Positions 35,334 to 45,173 of a DNA stretch of 64,000 nucleotides are shown one piece after another (position 1 is the stretch's first letter; each line of letters starts with the position of its first letter). The DNA lies in the NCBI RefSeq assembly GCF_000759715.1, contig NZ_BBLU01000008.1, forward strand, positions 62,001 through 126,000, written 5' to 3'. The position numbers and the translations under genes are program-made. The stretch comes from Demequina mangrovi (GTDB taxonomy: Bacteria > Actinomycetota > Actinomycetes > Actinomycetales > Demequinaceae). The notes below the pieces were generated by a model. That model was not told the DNA's origin and ran no database searches. It saw only the letters and a program-made list of their open reading frames with translations.

Positions 35334-35490
35334 GGCGGTGTCCTTTCCGTGTGCGCCGGTCCGTCCGGCGTCACCGGGAGCCTCGCGGGCAAGCCGTCCC
35401 GTCCGCATCGGGCACATGCCCTAGTCGCGCGCCGCTCCGGGCGCGGACCTGTGCGCGCTCCCGGCCCGCGTCATCGGCCGGGACGAGGCG

Positions 35491-36216
<726 letters not shown>

Positions 36217-36225
36217 GAGTCCTCC

Positions 36226-37317
36226 TCAGGACGTGAGCCAGGCCTCCAGGCCCGCACGGCAGTTGCGGATGTCCTCGACGGGGCAGCGCTCGTCGTCGGC
36301 GTGCGCGAGCTCGGGGTCGCCCGGGCCGTAGTTGACGGCGGGGATCCCCAGCTCGCCGAAGCGCGCGACGTCGGTCCAGCCCTGCTTCGCCCGCGGCGCG
36401 TCGACACCGGTGGCGGCGACCGATGCGGCGAACGAGGCGGCGAGCGGGGCGTCGAGGCCGGGCCGCGCGGCGCCCGAGAGGTCCGTGTACACGACGACGT
36501 ACGCGTCGAGCCCGGCCGACGCGATGAGGCCCTCGAGGCGCTCCTGCGCCTGCTCGAGGGTCCAGCACGGCGCGAAGCGGTAGTTGACGGTGACGATGCA
36601 CTCGTCGGGGATGACGTTGCCGGCGATGCCGCCCGAGATCCCGACCGCGTTGATGCCCTCGCGGTACTCGAGCCCGTCGACGGCGATGGTCTCGGCCTCG
36701 TAGGCCGCGAGCGCGGCGAGCAGCGGCGCGGCGCGGTGGACCGCGTTGACGCCCTTCCACGCGCGGGCGCTGTGCGCGGCCCTGCCCGGGATCCGCACCT
36801 CCGCGCGCATCGTCCCGTTGCACCCTCCCTCGATGACGCCGGACGTCGGCTCGCACAGGACCGCGAAGTCCCCCTCGACCAGGTCGGGGCGCTCGCGCGC
36901 GACCCGGCCGAGGCCGTTGCGCACCGCCTCGACCTCCTCCTGGTCGTAGAACACCCAGGTGACGTCCCGCGTGGGCGCGTCGAGCGCCGCGGCGAGCGAG
37001 AGCTGCACCGCGACGCCGGCCTTCATGTCGACGGAGCCGCGCCCCACGAGGTCGCCCTCGGGCGACCACTCGCCCGGGACGTTTCCCTTGATCGGCACGG
37101 TGTCGAGGTGGCCCGCGATCACCACCCGCTCGGCGCGCCCCAGCGCGGTGCGCGCGACGATCGCGTTGCCGAGCCGGATCACCTCGAGATGCTCGAGCGG
37201 CGCCAGGGCCGCCTCGACCGCGTCCGCGATCCGGTCCTCGTTGCCCGACACCGAGGGGATGTCGACCAGGGCCTTCGCCAGGTCTTCGACGGATGCGGCC
37301 AGGTCGAGGTGGGTCAT
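36226..37317 (-). CDS. dapE: Succinyl-diaminopimelate desuccinylase
   Basis: A 363-residue M20-family zinc hydrolase producing LL-diaminopimelate for peptidoglycan and lysine. The first metal block is [12 protein letters not shown] with its His-x-Asp, then [13 protein letters not shown] and the YDQEEVE catalytic glutamate region, and [15 protein letters not shown] near the end. The dimerisation domain lies at about 170-280. It is divergent from dapD, with a palindromic repeat element in the 144-bp gap. Full length for the actinobacterial enzyme. Confidence 0.92.
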   Translation of the reverse strand: MTHLDLAASVEDLAKALVDIPSVSGNEDRIADAVEAALAPLEHLEVIRLGNAIVARTALGRAERVVIAGHLDTVPIKGNVPGEWSPEGDLVGRGSVDMKAGVAVQLSLAAALDAPTRDVTWVFYDQEEVEAVRNGLGRVARERPDLVEGDFAVLCEPTSGVIEGGCNGTMRAEVRIPGRAAHSARAWKGVNAVHRAAPLLAALAAYEAETIAVDGLEYREGINAVGISGGIAGNVIPDECIVTVNYRFAPCWTLEQAQERLEGLIASAGLDAYVVVYTDLSGAARPGLDAPLAASFAASVAATGVDAPRAKQGWTDVARFGELGIPAVNYGPGDPELAHADDERCPVEDIRNCRAGLEAWLTS

Positions 37318-37350
37318 GACGTCAGCCTATCCGCGCGCCCCGGGCGCCCT

Positions 37351-37401
37351 GGCGGGACATGCAGGCACGATCGGGCCCGGATCCGGCCCTCATGTCCCGC
37401 C
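37351..37401. repeat. Short palindromic repeat element, copy C
   Basis: Arms GGCGGGACATG (37351-37361) and CATGTCCCGCC (37391-37401) are perfectly complementary with a 29-nt centre. The same arms around a related 29-nt centre occur at 60724-60772. This copy lies in the divergent dapE/dapD gap, so it cannot be a simple terminator for either gene. Confidence 0.7.
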
Positions 37402-37449
37402 GAAGCCCTCGGGAGCCCGAGGCGCGCGAGGGGTGCGCCGCGCCTGAAC

Positions 37450-37455
37450 TACCCT
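37450..37455 (+). promoter_or_regulatory. Putative -10 box (TACCCT) for leaderless dapD
   Basis: TACCCT is followed by 6 nt and the ATG at 37462. There is no ribosome-binding site. This decides the dapD start, since the same frame is open far upstream. Confidence 0.55.
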
Positions 37456-37461
37456 GGATCC

Positions 37462-38409
37462 ATGACTCGACCCGCCTTCGGATTCGGCCTCGCGACCATC
37501 GACAACAACGGCACCGTGCTCGACACCTGGTACCCCTCCCCCGCGCTCGGCGAGCCGAAGGCCCGCGACGACGCGCCCGCGCAGCTCAAGGCCGCGGAGC
37601 GCACCGACGATCTGCGCGACGTCGTGATCAAGGTCGTGAAGACGGTGATCGACCTGGACGAGGCGCCCGCCTCCGTCGAGGACGCGTACCTGCGCCTCCA
37701 CCTCCTCAGCCATCGCATCGTGCAGCCGCACGGCCTCAACCTCGACGGGGTCTTCGGCGCGCTCACCAACGCCGTGTGGACCTCCGACGGTCCCTGCGCG
37801 ATCGAGGGCTTCGAGCAGGTGCGCCTGCGCTACCGCGCCTTCGGCCGCCAGCTCACGGTGTACGGCATCGACAAGTTCCCGCGCATGGTCGACTACGTGG
37901 TCCCCTCCGGCGTCCGCGTCGCCGATGCCGACCGCGTGCGCCTGGGCGCGCACCTGGCCGAGGGCACCACCGTGATGCACGAGGGCTTCGTGAACTTCAA
38001 CGCCGGCACGCTGGGCCACTCGATGGTCGAGGGCCGCATCTCCGCGGGCGTCGTGGTGCACGACGGCGCGGACATCGGCGGCGGCGCGTCGATCATGGGC
38101 ACCCTCTCGGGCGGCGGCAAGGAGGTCGTGTCGATCGGCGCGCGCTCGCTGCTCGGCGCCAACGCGGGCGTCGGCATCGCGCTCGGCGAGGACTGCGTGG
38201 TCGAGGCGGGCCTCTACATCACGGCGGGCACCAAGGTCACCCTCAAGGGCCGCACCGACGAGGCCGGCGACCCGGTCGTGGTGAAGGCGCGCGAGCTCTC
38301 GGGCCAGGACGGCATCATGTTCTGGCGCAACTCGGTCACGGGCGTCATCGAGGCCGTGGCGCGCGAGGGCAAGGGCATCGAGCTCAACTCCGCGCTCCAC
38401 GCGAACTGA
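37462..38409 (+). CDS. dapD: Tetrahydrodipicolinate N-succinyltransferase
   Basis: A 315-residue acyltransferase that succinylates tetrahydrodipicolinate in the succinylase branch of lysine synthesis. The left-handed beta-helix is visible as hexapeptide-like repeats in about residues 165-270 ([48 protein letters not shown]). The catalytic glutamate region and the actinobacterial N-terminus ([26 protein letters not shown]) fit the mycobacterial enzyme. With dapE (divergent) and dapC (at 41-42 kb) three succinylase-branch genes lie in this window. Confidence 0.94.
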   Translation: MTRPAFGFGLATIDNNGTVLDTWYPSPALGEPKARDDAPAQLKAAERTDDLRDVVIKVVKTVIDLDEAPASVEDAYLRLHLLSHRIVQPHGLNLDGVFGALTNAVWTSDGPCAIEGFEQVRLRYRAFGRQLTVYGIDKFPRMVDYVVPSGVRVADADRVRLGAHLAEGTTVMHEGFVNFNAGTLGHSMVEGRISAGVVVHDGADIGGGASIMGTLSGGGKEVVSIGARSLLGANAGVGIALGEDCVVEAGLYITAGTKVTLKGRTDEAGDPVVVKARELSGQDGIMFWRNSVTGVIEAVAREGKGIELNSALHAN

Positions 38410-38410
38410 C

Positions 38411-39280
38411 GTGAGCGCGCGGCGGCGCTCCGTCGCCGCGCTCGCGATCCTCACGCTCGCGGGCGGCGCCGCGGTCTACGGCACCTACCTGCTCGCGGTG
38501 CAGCCGCGCGAGGGCGAGCCGAGCGGACGATGCACGGCGTCGCTCGACGAGGCATCGGCGAGCCTGTCGGCGGAGCAGGCGGGCAACGCGGCGCTCATCG
38601 CGGCGTCCTCGTCGCGCCTGGGGCTGCCCGCGCGCGGCGCGACCATCGGGATCGCGACCGCGATGCAGGAGTCGAGCCTCATCAACATCGACTACGGCGA
38701 CCGCGACTCGATCGGGCTGTTCCAGCAGCGCCCGTCGCAGGGCTGGGGGTCGATCGAGCAGATCATGGACCCGTACTACTCGGCGGACACGTTCTACACG
38801 GCGCTGGCGAAGGTGAGCGGCTGGCAGGACATGGCCGTGACCGTGGCGGCGCAGACCGTCCAGCGCTCGGCCTTCCCGGACGCCTACGCGAAGCACGAGG
38901 GAATGGCGCGGCTGTGGGCGTCGGCGCTGCGCGGGCACTCCGGCTCGCTCGCCGTCGACTGCGACGTCTCCGCGGGGCCCGGCACCACCGCGGCCGCCTT
39001 CGTCGACCGCATCGACCACGACCTGGGCGCCGGGGCATACGAGGTACGCGCGCTCGCCTCGACCGAGGACGGGCTCTGGCTCGACGTGGTGCCCGCCGGC
39101 GCGGAGCGCTGGCGCCGCGACGCCTTCGCGGCGTGGGCCGTCGCCGTCGCCGCGACCGAGTCCGTCGAGGCGGTGGTCGACGGGACCACCGGGTGGGAGC
39201 GCGCCACCGGCCTGGGCGCGGTGGACGCCCCCGGCGCGCCCCTCGGCGTGGCCGTGCGGCTGCTGCCGGTCGAACCCTAG
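38411..39280 (+). CDS. Exported lysozyme-like protein of unknown function
   Basis: A 289-residue protein with an N-terminal signal anchor (SVAALAILTLAGGAAVYGTYLLAV). The next 120 residues resemble a lysozyme/transglycosylase-like domain: ATAMQESSLINIDYGDRDSIGLFQQRPSQGWGSIEQIMDPYYSADTFYTAL, with a conserved glutamate in QES and the motif GLFQQRPSQGWG. Similar actinobacterial proteins are usually left as hypothetical. A muralytic role would fit secretion, but catalysis is not shown. GTG 38411 follows the dapD stop by one base, so it is probably co-transcribed. Its stop codon shares bases with that of the convergent next gene (CTAG at 39277-39280). Confidence 0.7.
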   Translation: MSARRRSVAALAILTLAGGAAVYGTYLLAVQPREGEPSGRCTASLDEASASLSAEQAGNAALIAASSSRLGLPARGATIGIATAMQESSLINIDYGDRDSIGLFQQRPSQGWGSIEQIMDPYYSADTFYTALAKVSGWQDMAVTVAAQTVQRSAFPDAYAKHEGMARLWASALRGHSGSLAVDCDVSAGPGTTAAAFVDRIDHDLGAGAYEVRALASTEDGLWLDVVPAGAERWRRDAFAAWAVAVAATESVEAVVDGTTGWERATGLGAVDAPGAPLGVAVRLLPVEP

Positions 39281-39573
39281 GAGCTCTCGCCCCCGTCGCC
39301 CATGCTGCCCTTGAGCTTGCGGTACTCGCGCTCGATCCGGTCCTCGCTCGGGCGTCCGGCGCCCGGAAGGAAGGCCGCGGCCGCCGTGAAGGCGAGCCCG
39401 ATGCCCATGCCGAGCATCGGCCACGCGGGCCAGAAGTAGCCGCCGCCGTTCGACCACCAGATGAACGTGAACATGCTCCACAGGATCAGGCAGACGACCA
39501 GGAACCAGTAGAAGCCGTTGCGTGCCTCCACGCGTCGCTTCGCCTCGCGCCGCAGCGCGTCGTCGCTCGTCAT
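39277..39573 (-). CDS. Small two-helix membrane protein
   Basis: A 98-residue protein with two hydrophobic segments (GFYWFLVVCLILWSMFTFIWW and AWPMLGMGIGLAFTAAAAFL) separated by a short Gly/Trp loop, and charged ends. This matches the 2TM-domain family often found as a small integral membrane protein in actinobacteria; no function is known. The stop codon overlaps that of the convergent lysozyme-like gene in a CTAG tetranucleotide. GGGGGCAC lies upstream of the ATG at weak spacing. Confidence 0.7.
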   Translation of the reverse strand: MTSDDALRREAKRRVEARNGFYWFLVVCLILWSMFTFIWWSNGGGYFWPAWPMLGMGIGLAFTAAAAFLPGAGRPSEDRIEREYRKLKGSMGDGGESS

Positions 39574-39659
39574 GACGTGCCCCCTTGCCTCGTCGAGCGG
39601 GTCCGGGGCATCCCGCCGGGCCGGTCGGCCCTCACCGCACGAGTCTACGCCGCGGAGGT

Positions 39660-40958
39660 CTACTCGTCGCCGCGCTGCGCGAGCGGCACGTAGTCGCGCT
39701 CGACCTCACCGGTGTAGATCTGGCGCGGACGGCCGATCTTGGTGCGGGGGTCGTTGAGCATCTCGCGGTAGTGCGCGATCCAGCCGGGCATGCGGCCGAG
39801 CGCGAACAGCGGCGTGAACATCGTGGTCGGGAAGCCCATCGCCGAGTAGAGAAGGCCCGTGTAGAAGTCGACGTTGGGATAGAGCTTGCGCTCGACGAAG
39901 TAGTCGTCGGACAGCGCGATCTCCTCGAGGCGCTGCGCCATCTGGAAGGTCTCGTCCGAGCCGCCCAGCGACGTGAGGAGCTCGTCCGCGAGCTTCTTCA
40001 CCACGGCGCCACGCGGGTCGTACGACTTGTAGACGCGGTGGCCGAATCCCATGAGACGCGCGCCCTCGGCCTTGTCCTTGACCTTCGCCACGAACTGCTC
40101 GACGGTGTCGCCGGACTCCTTGATCTGGTCGAACATGCGCAGCGCGGCCTCGTTGGCGCCGCCGTGCAGCGGCCCGGACAGCGCGCTCACGCCCGCGGCG
40201 ACCGAGGCGTAGATGTTCGCGTGCGACGAGCCGACGATGCGGACGGTCGAGGTCGAGCAGTTCTGCTCATGGTCCGCGTGGAGGATGAGAAGGACGTCGA
40301 CCGCGCGCTTGACCGCCGGGTCGATGTCGATGTCGCCCGACGCGGGCGAGAACGCGATCCGGAGGAACTCGTCCACGTAATGGCCGCCGCGGCGCGGCTC
40401 GATGAGGTCGCCGCCACCGGCGCGACGCTGCAGGTACGCGATCACGGTCGCGGTCTTCGCGAGCAGCAGCACGGTCGCGAGCTCGATCTCCTCGGGAGAG
40501 CGGCCCACGGACTCGGGGTAGAACGTGCTGAGCGCGGAGATGGCCCCGGAGAGCACCGCCATGGGGTGCGCGTCGCGCGGGAAGGCGCCGAGGAAGGACT
40601 TGATCCCCTCGTGCACGTGCAGGTGGCGCGACACGCGGTTGTTGAGCGCGGTGAGCTGGTCCTCGGTGGGGAGCTCGCCGTGGATCAGCAGGTAGGCGAC
40701 CTCGAGGAACGTCGAGTTCTCCGCGAGCTGCTCGATCGGGTAGCCGCGGTAGCGCAGGATCCCGTTGTCGCCGTCGATGTAGGTGATCGAGCTCTCGCAC
40801 GAGGCGGTGTTCATGAATCCCGGGTCGACGGTCACCAGGCTGGTGTCGCGCATGAGCGTGGCGACGGACATGCCGTCGTTGCCGATGGTCGACCGCTCGA
40901 GCGGGAGCTCCCGAGTGCTGCCGTCGACCGTCAGCCTTGCGTCCACCACTTGCGCCAT
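39660..40958 (-). CDS. gltA: Citrate synthase (type II)
   Basis: A 432-residue enzyme condensing acetyl-CoA and oxaloacetate. Catalytic segments are visible: LHADHEQNCSTSTVR, GPLHGGANEAAL, GFGHRVYKSYDPR and DFYTGLLYSAMGFP with the catalytic aspartate. The N-terminal beta-rich region is that of allosteric type II enzymes. GAAGGGGAG precedes the ATG at 40958 at good spacing; the longer open frame is rejected. It lies alone between a short unlabelled gap and dapC. Confidence 0.95.
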   Translation of the reverse strand: MAQVVDARLTVDGSTRELPLERSTIGNDGMSVATLMRDTSLVTVDPGFMNTASCESSITYIDGDNGILRYRGYPIEQLAENSTFLEVAYLLIHGELPTEDQLTALNNRVSRHLHVHEGIKSFLGAFPRDAHPMAVLSGAISALSTFYPESVGRSPEEIELATVLLLAKTATVIAYLQRRAGGGDLIEPRRGGHYVDEFLRIAFSPASGDIDIDPAVKRAVDVLLILHADHEQNCSTSTVRIVGSSHANIYASVAAGVSALSGPLHGGANEAALRMFDQIKESGDTVEQFVAKVKDKAEGARLMGFGHRVYKSYDPRGAVVKKLADELLTSLGGSDETFQMAQRLEEIALSDDYFVERKLYPNVDFYTGLLYSAMGFPTTMFTPLFALGRMPGWIAHYREMLNDPRTKIGRPRQIYTGEVERDYVPLAQRGDE

Positions 40959-41007
40959 GTTCTCCCCTTCGAAATCATGAACCCTCGCCCAAAACTTGAG
41001 CGCTGGT

Positions 41008-42117
41008 TTACTCGCGTTTTGCGAGCCTACTAGATGCCCGAGAGATCCCGGAATCGCTCGCGGTGAGGGCGATGCGCACATGCCGCCGCGCAGCCTCGCC
41101 GTAGAACGCTCCCGGTGCGGCCAGTATGCCCCGATCTGCCAGGTAATCGAGAGTGTCCCAGCAATCCTCGTCGCGGGTGGCCCACAGGTACAGGCCTGCC
41201 TCGGAGTGCTCGACACGGAAGCCCGCGGCCCGCACGGCCGGCAGCAGCAGCTCCCGGCGCGCCCGGTAGCGCTCCTTCTGCTCGGCGACGTGCGCATCGT
41301 CCGCCAGCGCGACCGTCATCGCGGCCTGCACCGGGGCGGGGACGATGAGCCCCGCGTGCTTGCGCACCTCGAGCAGCGGTGCGATCACCGCGGGGTCGCC
41401 CGCGACGAAGGCCGCGCGGTAGCCCGCGAGGTTGGACTGCTTCGAAAGCGAGTACACCGCGAGGACCCCCTCGTGGGACCCGCCGCACACGCGCGGATCG
41501 AGCACGGACGGCACCTCGGCGCCCGTCCACGAGAGCTCGGCGTAGCACTCGTCCGATGCGACCAGCGCGCCGATCTCGCGCGCCGCGGCGACCACCTCAG
41601 CGAGCTGCTCGACGGTGGCGACCCGGCCGGTGGGGTTCGACGGCGAGTTGACCCAGACGAGGCGCACCGCGGGGTTGCCGCGCCACGCCTCGACGTCGTC
41701 GCTCGCGAGCGGGGTCGCGCCGGCGAGCCGCGCACCGACGTCGTACGTCGGGTACGCCGCCTCGGGGTGCACCACCACGTCGCCCGGACCGAGACCGAGG
41801 TAGGCCGGCAGCGTGGCCACGAGCTCCTTGGACCCGACCGTGGGCAGCACGGCCGCCGGATCGAGACCCGGGGCGCCGCGGCGGCGCGCGAACCACCCCG
41901 CGACGGCCTCGCGGAGCGCCGCGGTGCCGTGCGTGGTCGGGTAGCCCGGCGCGTCCGCCGCGGCCGCGAGAGCCTCGCGGACCACGGCGGGCGTCGGATC
42001 GACGGGCGTGCCGACGGAGAGGTCGACGAGGCCGTCAGGGTGCGACGCCGCGCGCGCCTTGTACGGCGCGAGCGAGTCCCACGGGAAGTCCGGCAGCGAG
42101 CGAGGGCTCAGCCCCAT
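41008..42117 (-). CDS. dapC: Succinyldiaminopimelate aminotransferase (DapC-type class I PLP enzyme)
   Basis: A 369-residue fold-type I aminotransferase. The PLP lysine is in VYSLSKQSNLAGYRAAF; the substrate-binding VNSPSNPTGRVAT and the C-terminal HVRIALT are present. It begins 9 nt after ferredoxin, an arrangement shared with the mycobacterial fdxC-Rv1178 pair, where it is assigned to the succinylase branch. The pairing with dapD/dapE in this window supports that. The last codons contain a small CTCGC/GCGAG dyad. Confidence 0.88.
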   Translation of the reverse strand: MGLSPRSLPDFPWDSLAPYKARAASHPDGLVDLSVGTPVDPTPAVVREALAAAADAPGYPTTHGTAALREAVAGWFARRRGAPGLDPAAVLPTVGSKELVATLPAYLGLGPGDVVVHPEAAYPTYDVGARLAGATPLASDDVEAWRGNPAVRLVWVNSPSNPTGRVATVEQLAEVVAAAREIGALVASDECYAELSWTGAEVPSVLDPRVCGGSHEGVLAVYSLSKQSNLAGYRAAFVAGDPAVIAPLLEVRKHAGLIVPAPVQAAMTVALADDAHVAEQKERYRARRELLLPAVRAAGFRVEHSEAGLYLWATRDEDCWDTLDYLADRGILAAPGAFYGEAARRHVRIALTASDSGISRASSRLAKRE

Positions 42118-42126
42118 GCGCGCGCG

Positions 42127-42447
42127 TCAGCCGTTCTGGGGCGCGAGCGACTTGATGAGGTCGTGATCGTGCTCGATCAGCCCCATCTTCGCGGCGCCGC
42201 CCGGCGACCCGATCTCCGAGAAGAACTCGACGTTCGCGTTGTAGTACTCGGCCCACTTGTCCGGGACGTCGTCCTCGTAGTAGATCGCCTCGACGGGGCA
42301 CACCGGCTCGCAGGCGCCGCAGTCGACGCACTCGTCCGGGTGGATGTAGAGCATGCGCTCGCCCTCGTAGATGCAGTCCACCGGACACTCGTCGATGCAC
42401 GCCTTGTCCTTGACGTCGACACACGGCAGAGCGATGACGTAGGTCAC
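42127..42447 (-). CDS. fdxA: 7Fe ferredoxin
   Basis: A 106-residue soluble electron carrier. The [3Fe-4S] ligands are among Cys9, Cys17, Cys21 and Cys25 (CVDVKDKACIDECPVDC), the [4Fe-4S] ligands in CVDCGACEPVCP (Cys40, 43, 46, 50). The C-terminal half (DDVPDKWAEYYNANVEFFSEIGSPGGA) is the helical extension of actinobacterial FdxA/FdxC. The GTG start has GAGGAGG upstream. It is probably co-transcribed with dapC. Confidence 0.95.
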   Translation of the reverse strand: MTYVIALPCVDVKDKACIDECPVDCIYEGERMLYIHPDECVDCGACEPVCPVEAIYYEDDVPDKWAEYYNANVEFFSEIGSPGGAAKMGLIEHDHDLIKSLAPQNG

Positions 42448-42553
42448 TGCGCCTCCTCCAAGCTGGGATCTACGGGGGTGCGGCCATCATACCGCCGCCG
42501 GGCGACGCTCCTACCGGGGCCGTCCACCGCCCCCGGCGTGCGCATCGTGCCCG

Positions 42554-44716
42554 CTATTCGGCGGTGCAGGTGACGCCGTCGTTGGGCTGGTACCTCCACG
42601 TGTACGACGACTCGTCGACCAGCGCGCCGTCGAGGTACACCTCGCGCGTGTTGGTGATGGTGAAGCCCGGGTTGCCGGGGGCCGTGTTGATGCAGCCCTC
42701 GCGGTCGGACTCCACGCGCTCGGGCTGGACGAAGTCGGTCTTCTCGGACGCGTAGGTCTTCACCTCGTAGTACGGCGTCGACCAGATGTCGACGTGCAGG
42801 GTGTCGTCCTCCACGTACGAGCTGAGCACCAGCGCGTACGGCGTGTTGTTCTTGAAGCGCAGGTCGAGCGCACCCGAGTAGATCGTCGCCTCGCGGCCCG
42901 CCGGGTAGCGGTCGAACCACTTGGTGTGCGGACGATGCTCGACGTCCTCGAGCCCCGCGAAGTACGCGGCGTTGTAGACCGTGGTCGCCATCTGCGACAG
43001 GCCGCCGCCGATGCCGTCGGCGAGGAACCCGTCGACGATGACGTGAGCGGCCTGGTAGCCGCCCTCGACGGTGATGGGCGCGAGCGTGTCGAGGAGCGAG
43101 AACGTCTCATCGGGCTGCAGCACGGTTCCGGTGACCTTCTTCGCACCGACCACGAGGTTCTGCGTGCGGATGGGCTCCGGGGTCAGCGGCGTGTCGAACG
43201 ACGCGACCTTCTCCTTGAAGTCGCTCACGCCCAGGTCGTCGCTCGTGACCGAGGCCTCGGTCTCGTGGTACGGCATCTCGCCGGCGCGGTCGACGGTCAT
43301 CGCCGCGGCCACGACGGCCTCGCCGAGCGCGGCGCCGTCGATCGCCTGCCCCGCCGTCGACTCCTTGACCTTGATGTCGTGCTTCTTGTCGAAGGAGAAC
43401 GAGGCGGACGTGGGCGCGCTCACCAGGGACGGGTCGGCCGACTCGAGCTCGGCCGCGAGGGTGAGACCGTCGACCTCGAGCACGAAGCCGTCGCCCTCGG
43501 TCGCGACCGAGCCCAGGCGCGTGAGCTGCTCGGACGTGACCGTCGCGCTGCCGTTCGGCCCCGTCATCTCGACGTCGCCCGCGAGGATCTCCGAGTTGAG
43601 CTCCGTCATGAACGCGTCCGCGGTCTCGGTGGTGATCGCCGCCGGCTTCGAGACCGTGACGGCCTCGTAGGTGTCGACGGGCCAGGCGTCGCCCAGCCCG
43701 GACGCCGTGGTCTCGGAGTCGACCGCGATCCCGTCGATCGCGGGCTCGGACGTGGCACCGGTCGAGGTGACCTCGACCGACGCGTCCTGCCCGTCGACCT
43801 CGAGCGGGCCGGCGGCGTCCTCGATCGAGGCGGCCAGCGCCTCCTCGTCGACCACGGTGACGACCGGGACCTCGACGCCGCGCCCCGTGAAGGCGCGGAG
43901 GATGTCGTAGGGCGAGAGGCTGAACGAGATGAGGTCGTCGACGGTGGCGCCGGCGCCCGCGACGAGCCCGGAGTCCAGCGGGTCGATGCTGGTCTCGCGG
44001 TCGTCCGCGGTGAGGGTCACCGGCGTCGAGTTGAGCTCGTCGACCGCGGGCTTGAGCGCGTCCACGGCCTCGTCGCGGTCCATCCCGCCGAGGTCGACGC
44101 CCAGCACGGTCGTCCCCGCGGGGATCCTGTCCGCCGCGTACACGGCGGCCGCGCCGTAGCCGCCGACCAGCAGCACGAGCACGAGTGCCAGCGCCCAGCG
44201 GCCCCAACGGACCCCTCGGCGCGCCTCGGCAGCGTGGTCCGCATCGTCCTGCGCGGCCTCGTCCTCCGGGAGGGTCTCGACGATCTCCGCCTCGACCGGC
44301 TCGGGCTCCGCCGCCGTCGCCACGGCCGCCGGCACCGCGGGCAGCACCGCGGTGGGCTGGTCGTCGGGGTCGGCGGGCGGCTCGGCGAGGAAGGCGGGAA
44401 CCGTCTCGGTCTCCTCCTCGTCGCCGTCGAGGTCGGCGTCGATCTCGGCCTGGGCCTCGTCGTCATCGAAGCCGTCTGGCTCCTGATCCGCCGCGGGCTC
44501 GTCGGACTCGATGGGCTCGTCGGACTCGATGGGCTCGTCGGACTCGACGGGCTCCTCAGGAGTGACAGCCTCGTCGGGCTTGACGGCCTCGTCGGGCTCG
44601 ACCGTCTCCTCAGTCTCGACGGACTCCTCGGGGGCCGCGGCCTCGTCCTCGGGGCGCGGCTGCTCCTCGACCGCGTCGAGGCTCTCGGTCAGATCGTCGT
44701 CGTGCCGGTCGCTCAT
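42554..44716 (-). CDS. VanW-family protein with long acidic N-terminus
   Basis: A 720-residue membrane-anchored protein. Residues about 1-165 are acidic and repetitive (EEPVESDEPIESDEPIESDEP). One membrane helix follows (WGRWALALVLVLLVGGYGAAAVYAADRIP, about 170-198). Outside lie two putative peptidoglycan-binding-4-like segments (TVLGVDLGGMDRDEAVDALKP) and a C-terminal VanW domain with LQPDETFSLLDTLAPITVEGGYQAAHVIVDGFLADGIGGGLSQMATTVYNAAYFAGL. The molecular role of VanW is not known; an envelope function is likely. The ATG overlaps the preceding small membrane protein gene by 4 nt. Confidence 0.87.
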   Translation of the reverse strand: MSDRHDDDLTESLDAVEEQPRPEDEAAAPEESVETEETVEPDEAVKPDEAVTPEEPVESDEPIESDEPIESDEPAADQEPDGFDDDEAQAEIDADLDGDEEETETVPAFLAEPPADPDDQPTAVLPAVPAAVATAAEPEPVEAEIVETLPEDEAAQDDADHAAEARRGVRWGRWALALVLVLLVGGYGAAAVYAADRIPAGTTVLGVDLGGMDRDEAVDALKPAVDELNSTPVTLTADDRETSIDPLDSGLVAGAGATVDDLISFSLSPYDILRAFTGRGVEVPVVTVVDEEALAASIEDAAGPLEVDGQDASVEVTSTGATSEPAIDGIAVDSETTASGLGDAWPVDTYEAVTVSKPAAITTETADAFMTELNSEILAGDVEMTGPNGSATVTSEQLTRLGSVATEGDGFVLEVDGLTLAAELESADPSLVSAPTSASFSFDKKHDIKVKESTAGQAIDGAALGEAVVAAAMTVDRAGEMPYHETEASVTSDDLGVSDFKEKVASFDTPLTPEPIRTQNLVVGAKKVTGTVLQPDETFSLLDTLAPITVEGGYQAAHVIVDGFLADGIGGGLSQMATTVYNAAYFAGLEDVEHRPHTKWFDRYPAGREATIYSGALDLRFKNNTPYALVLSSYVEDDTLHVDIWSTPYYEVKTYASEKTDFVQPERVESDREGCINTAPGNPGFTITNTREVYLDGALVDESSYTWRYQPNDGVTCTAE
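44495..44548. repeat. Three tandem 18-nt repeats inside the VanW gene
   Basis: GGGCTCGTCGGACTCGAT is repeated head to tail from 44495, 44513 and 44531; the first two copies are identical and the third differs in the last base. The repeat encodes ESDEPI in the cytoplasmic N-terminus and keeps the frame, so copy number could vary by slippage. Confidence 0.8.
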
Positions 44717-45072
44717 GCCGCGACCTCCTTCACGTCACCGAGGAGCCTTCGCGGCAGGAGCCCGACCACGACGACCACGATCGCGCCGCCGTAGACCCAG
44801 GTGAGCCCGCGCGCGTCCGACAGGATCAGCGGCGCGGATCCGCCGGGTCCGGCGGTAGCGAGCAGCGAGGTGAGGATCACCCACGCTGCGGCGAAGATCG
44901 ACAGCCCGGCGTACGCGCGCCAGGCGCGCGAGAAGGTGCTCGCCGCGGCGACCAGCAGCAGGCCTGCCGTCACCCCGAACCAGCCGTAGGCACGGTGCGA
45001 TCCGGCGCCGACGAGCGCGACGAGCGCGCCGAGGACCGCGATCGCGAGGTACGAGGAGAGGATGCGAGCCAT
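44713..45072 (-). CDS. Small membrane protein with four predicted helices
   Basis: A 119-residue protein with about four hydrophobic segments (YLAIAVLGALVALVGAG, WFGVTAGLLLVAAAS, AGLSIFAAAWVILTSLL, LTWVYGGAIVVVVVGLLP) and a short basic end. I do not recognise the family. The ATG at 45072 is chosen over ATG 45081 because a TACCAT box lies 7 nt before it and no ribosome-binding site is visible; the upstream ATG lies inside that box. It is coupled to the VanW gene by an ATGA overlap, so a shared envelope role is likely. Confidence 0.7.
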   Translation of the reverse strand: MARILSSYLAIAVLGALVALVGAGSHRAYGWFGVTAGLLLVAAASTFSRAWRAYAGLSIFAAAWVILTSLLATAGPGGSAPLILSDARGLTWVYGGAIVVVVVGLLPRRLLGDVKEVAA

Positions 45073-45079
45073 GCCGACC

Positions 45080-45085
45080 ATGGTA
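45080..45085 (-). promoter_or_regulatory. Putative -10 box (TACCAT) for a leaderless start
   Basis: On the minus strand TACCAT is followed by 7 nt and the ATG at 45072. Confidence 0.45.
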
Positions 45086-45173
45086 GGTGCGCCGCGGACC
45101 GGTGAGACGACGCCCCTGCGTCGGCGGGTCGCCCGGCCCGCGCCCCGGAGGGGTCGCGAGCCGGGCGGTGCCG

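Noticed and set aside
39277-39280. Overlapping stop codons (CTAG) of convergent genes as evidence of misannotation
   Set aside because: Both genes have credible membrane or export features and starts, so the overlap is just tight packing.
44495-44620. Repeats considered as a CRISPR array
   Set aside because: The units are contiguous, in frame and encode an acidic tail; there are no spacers.
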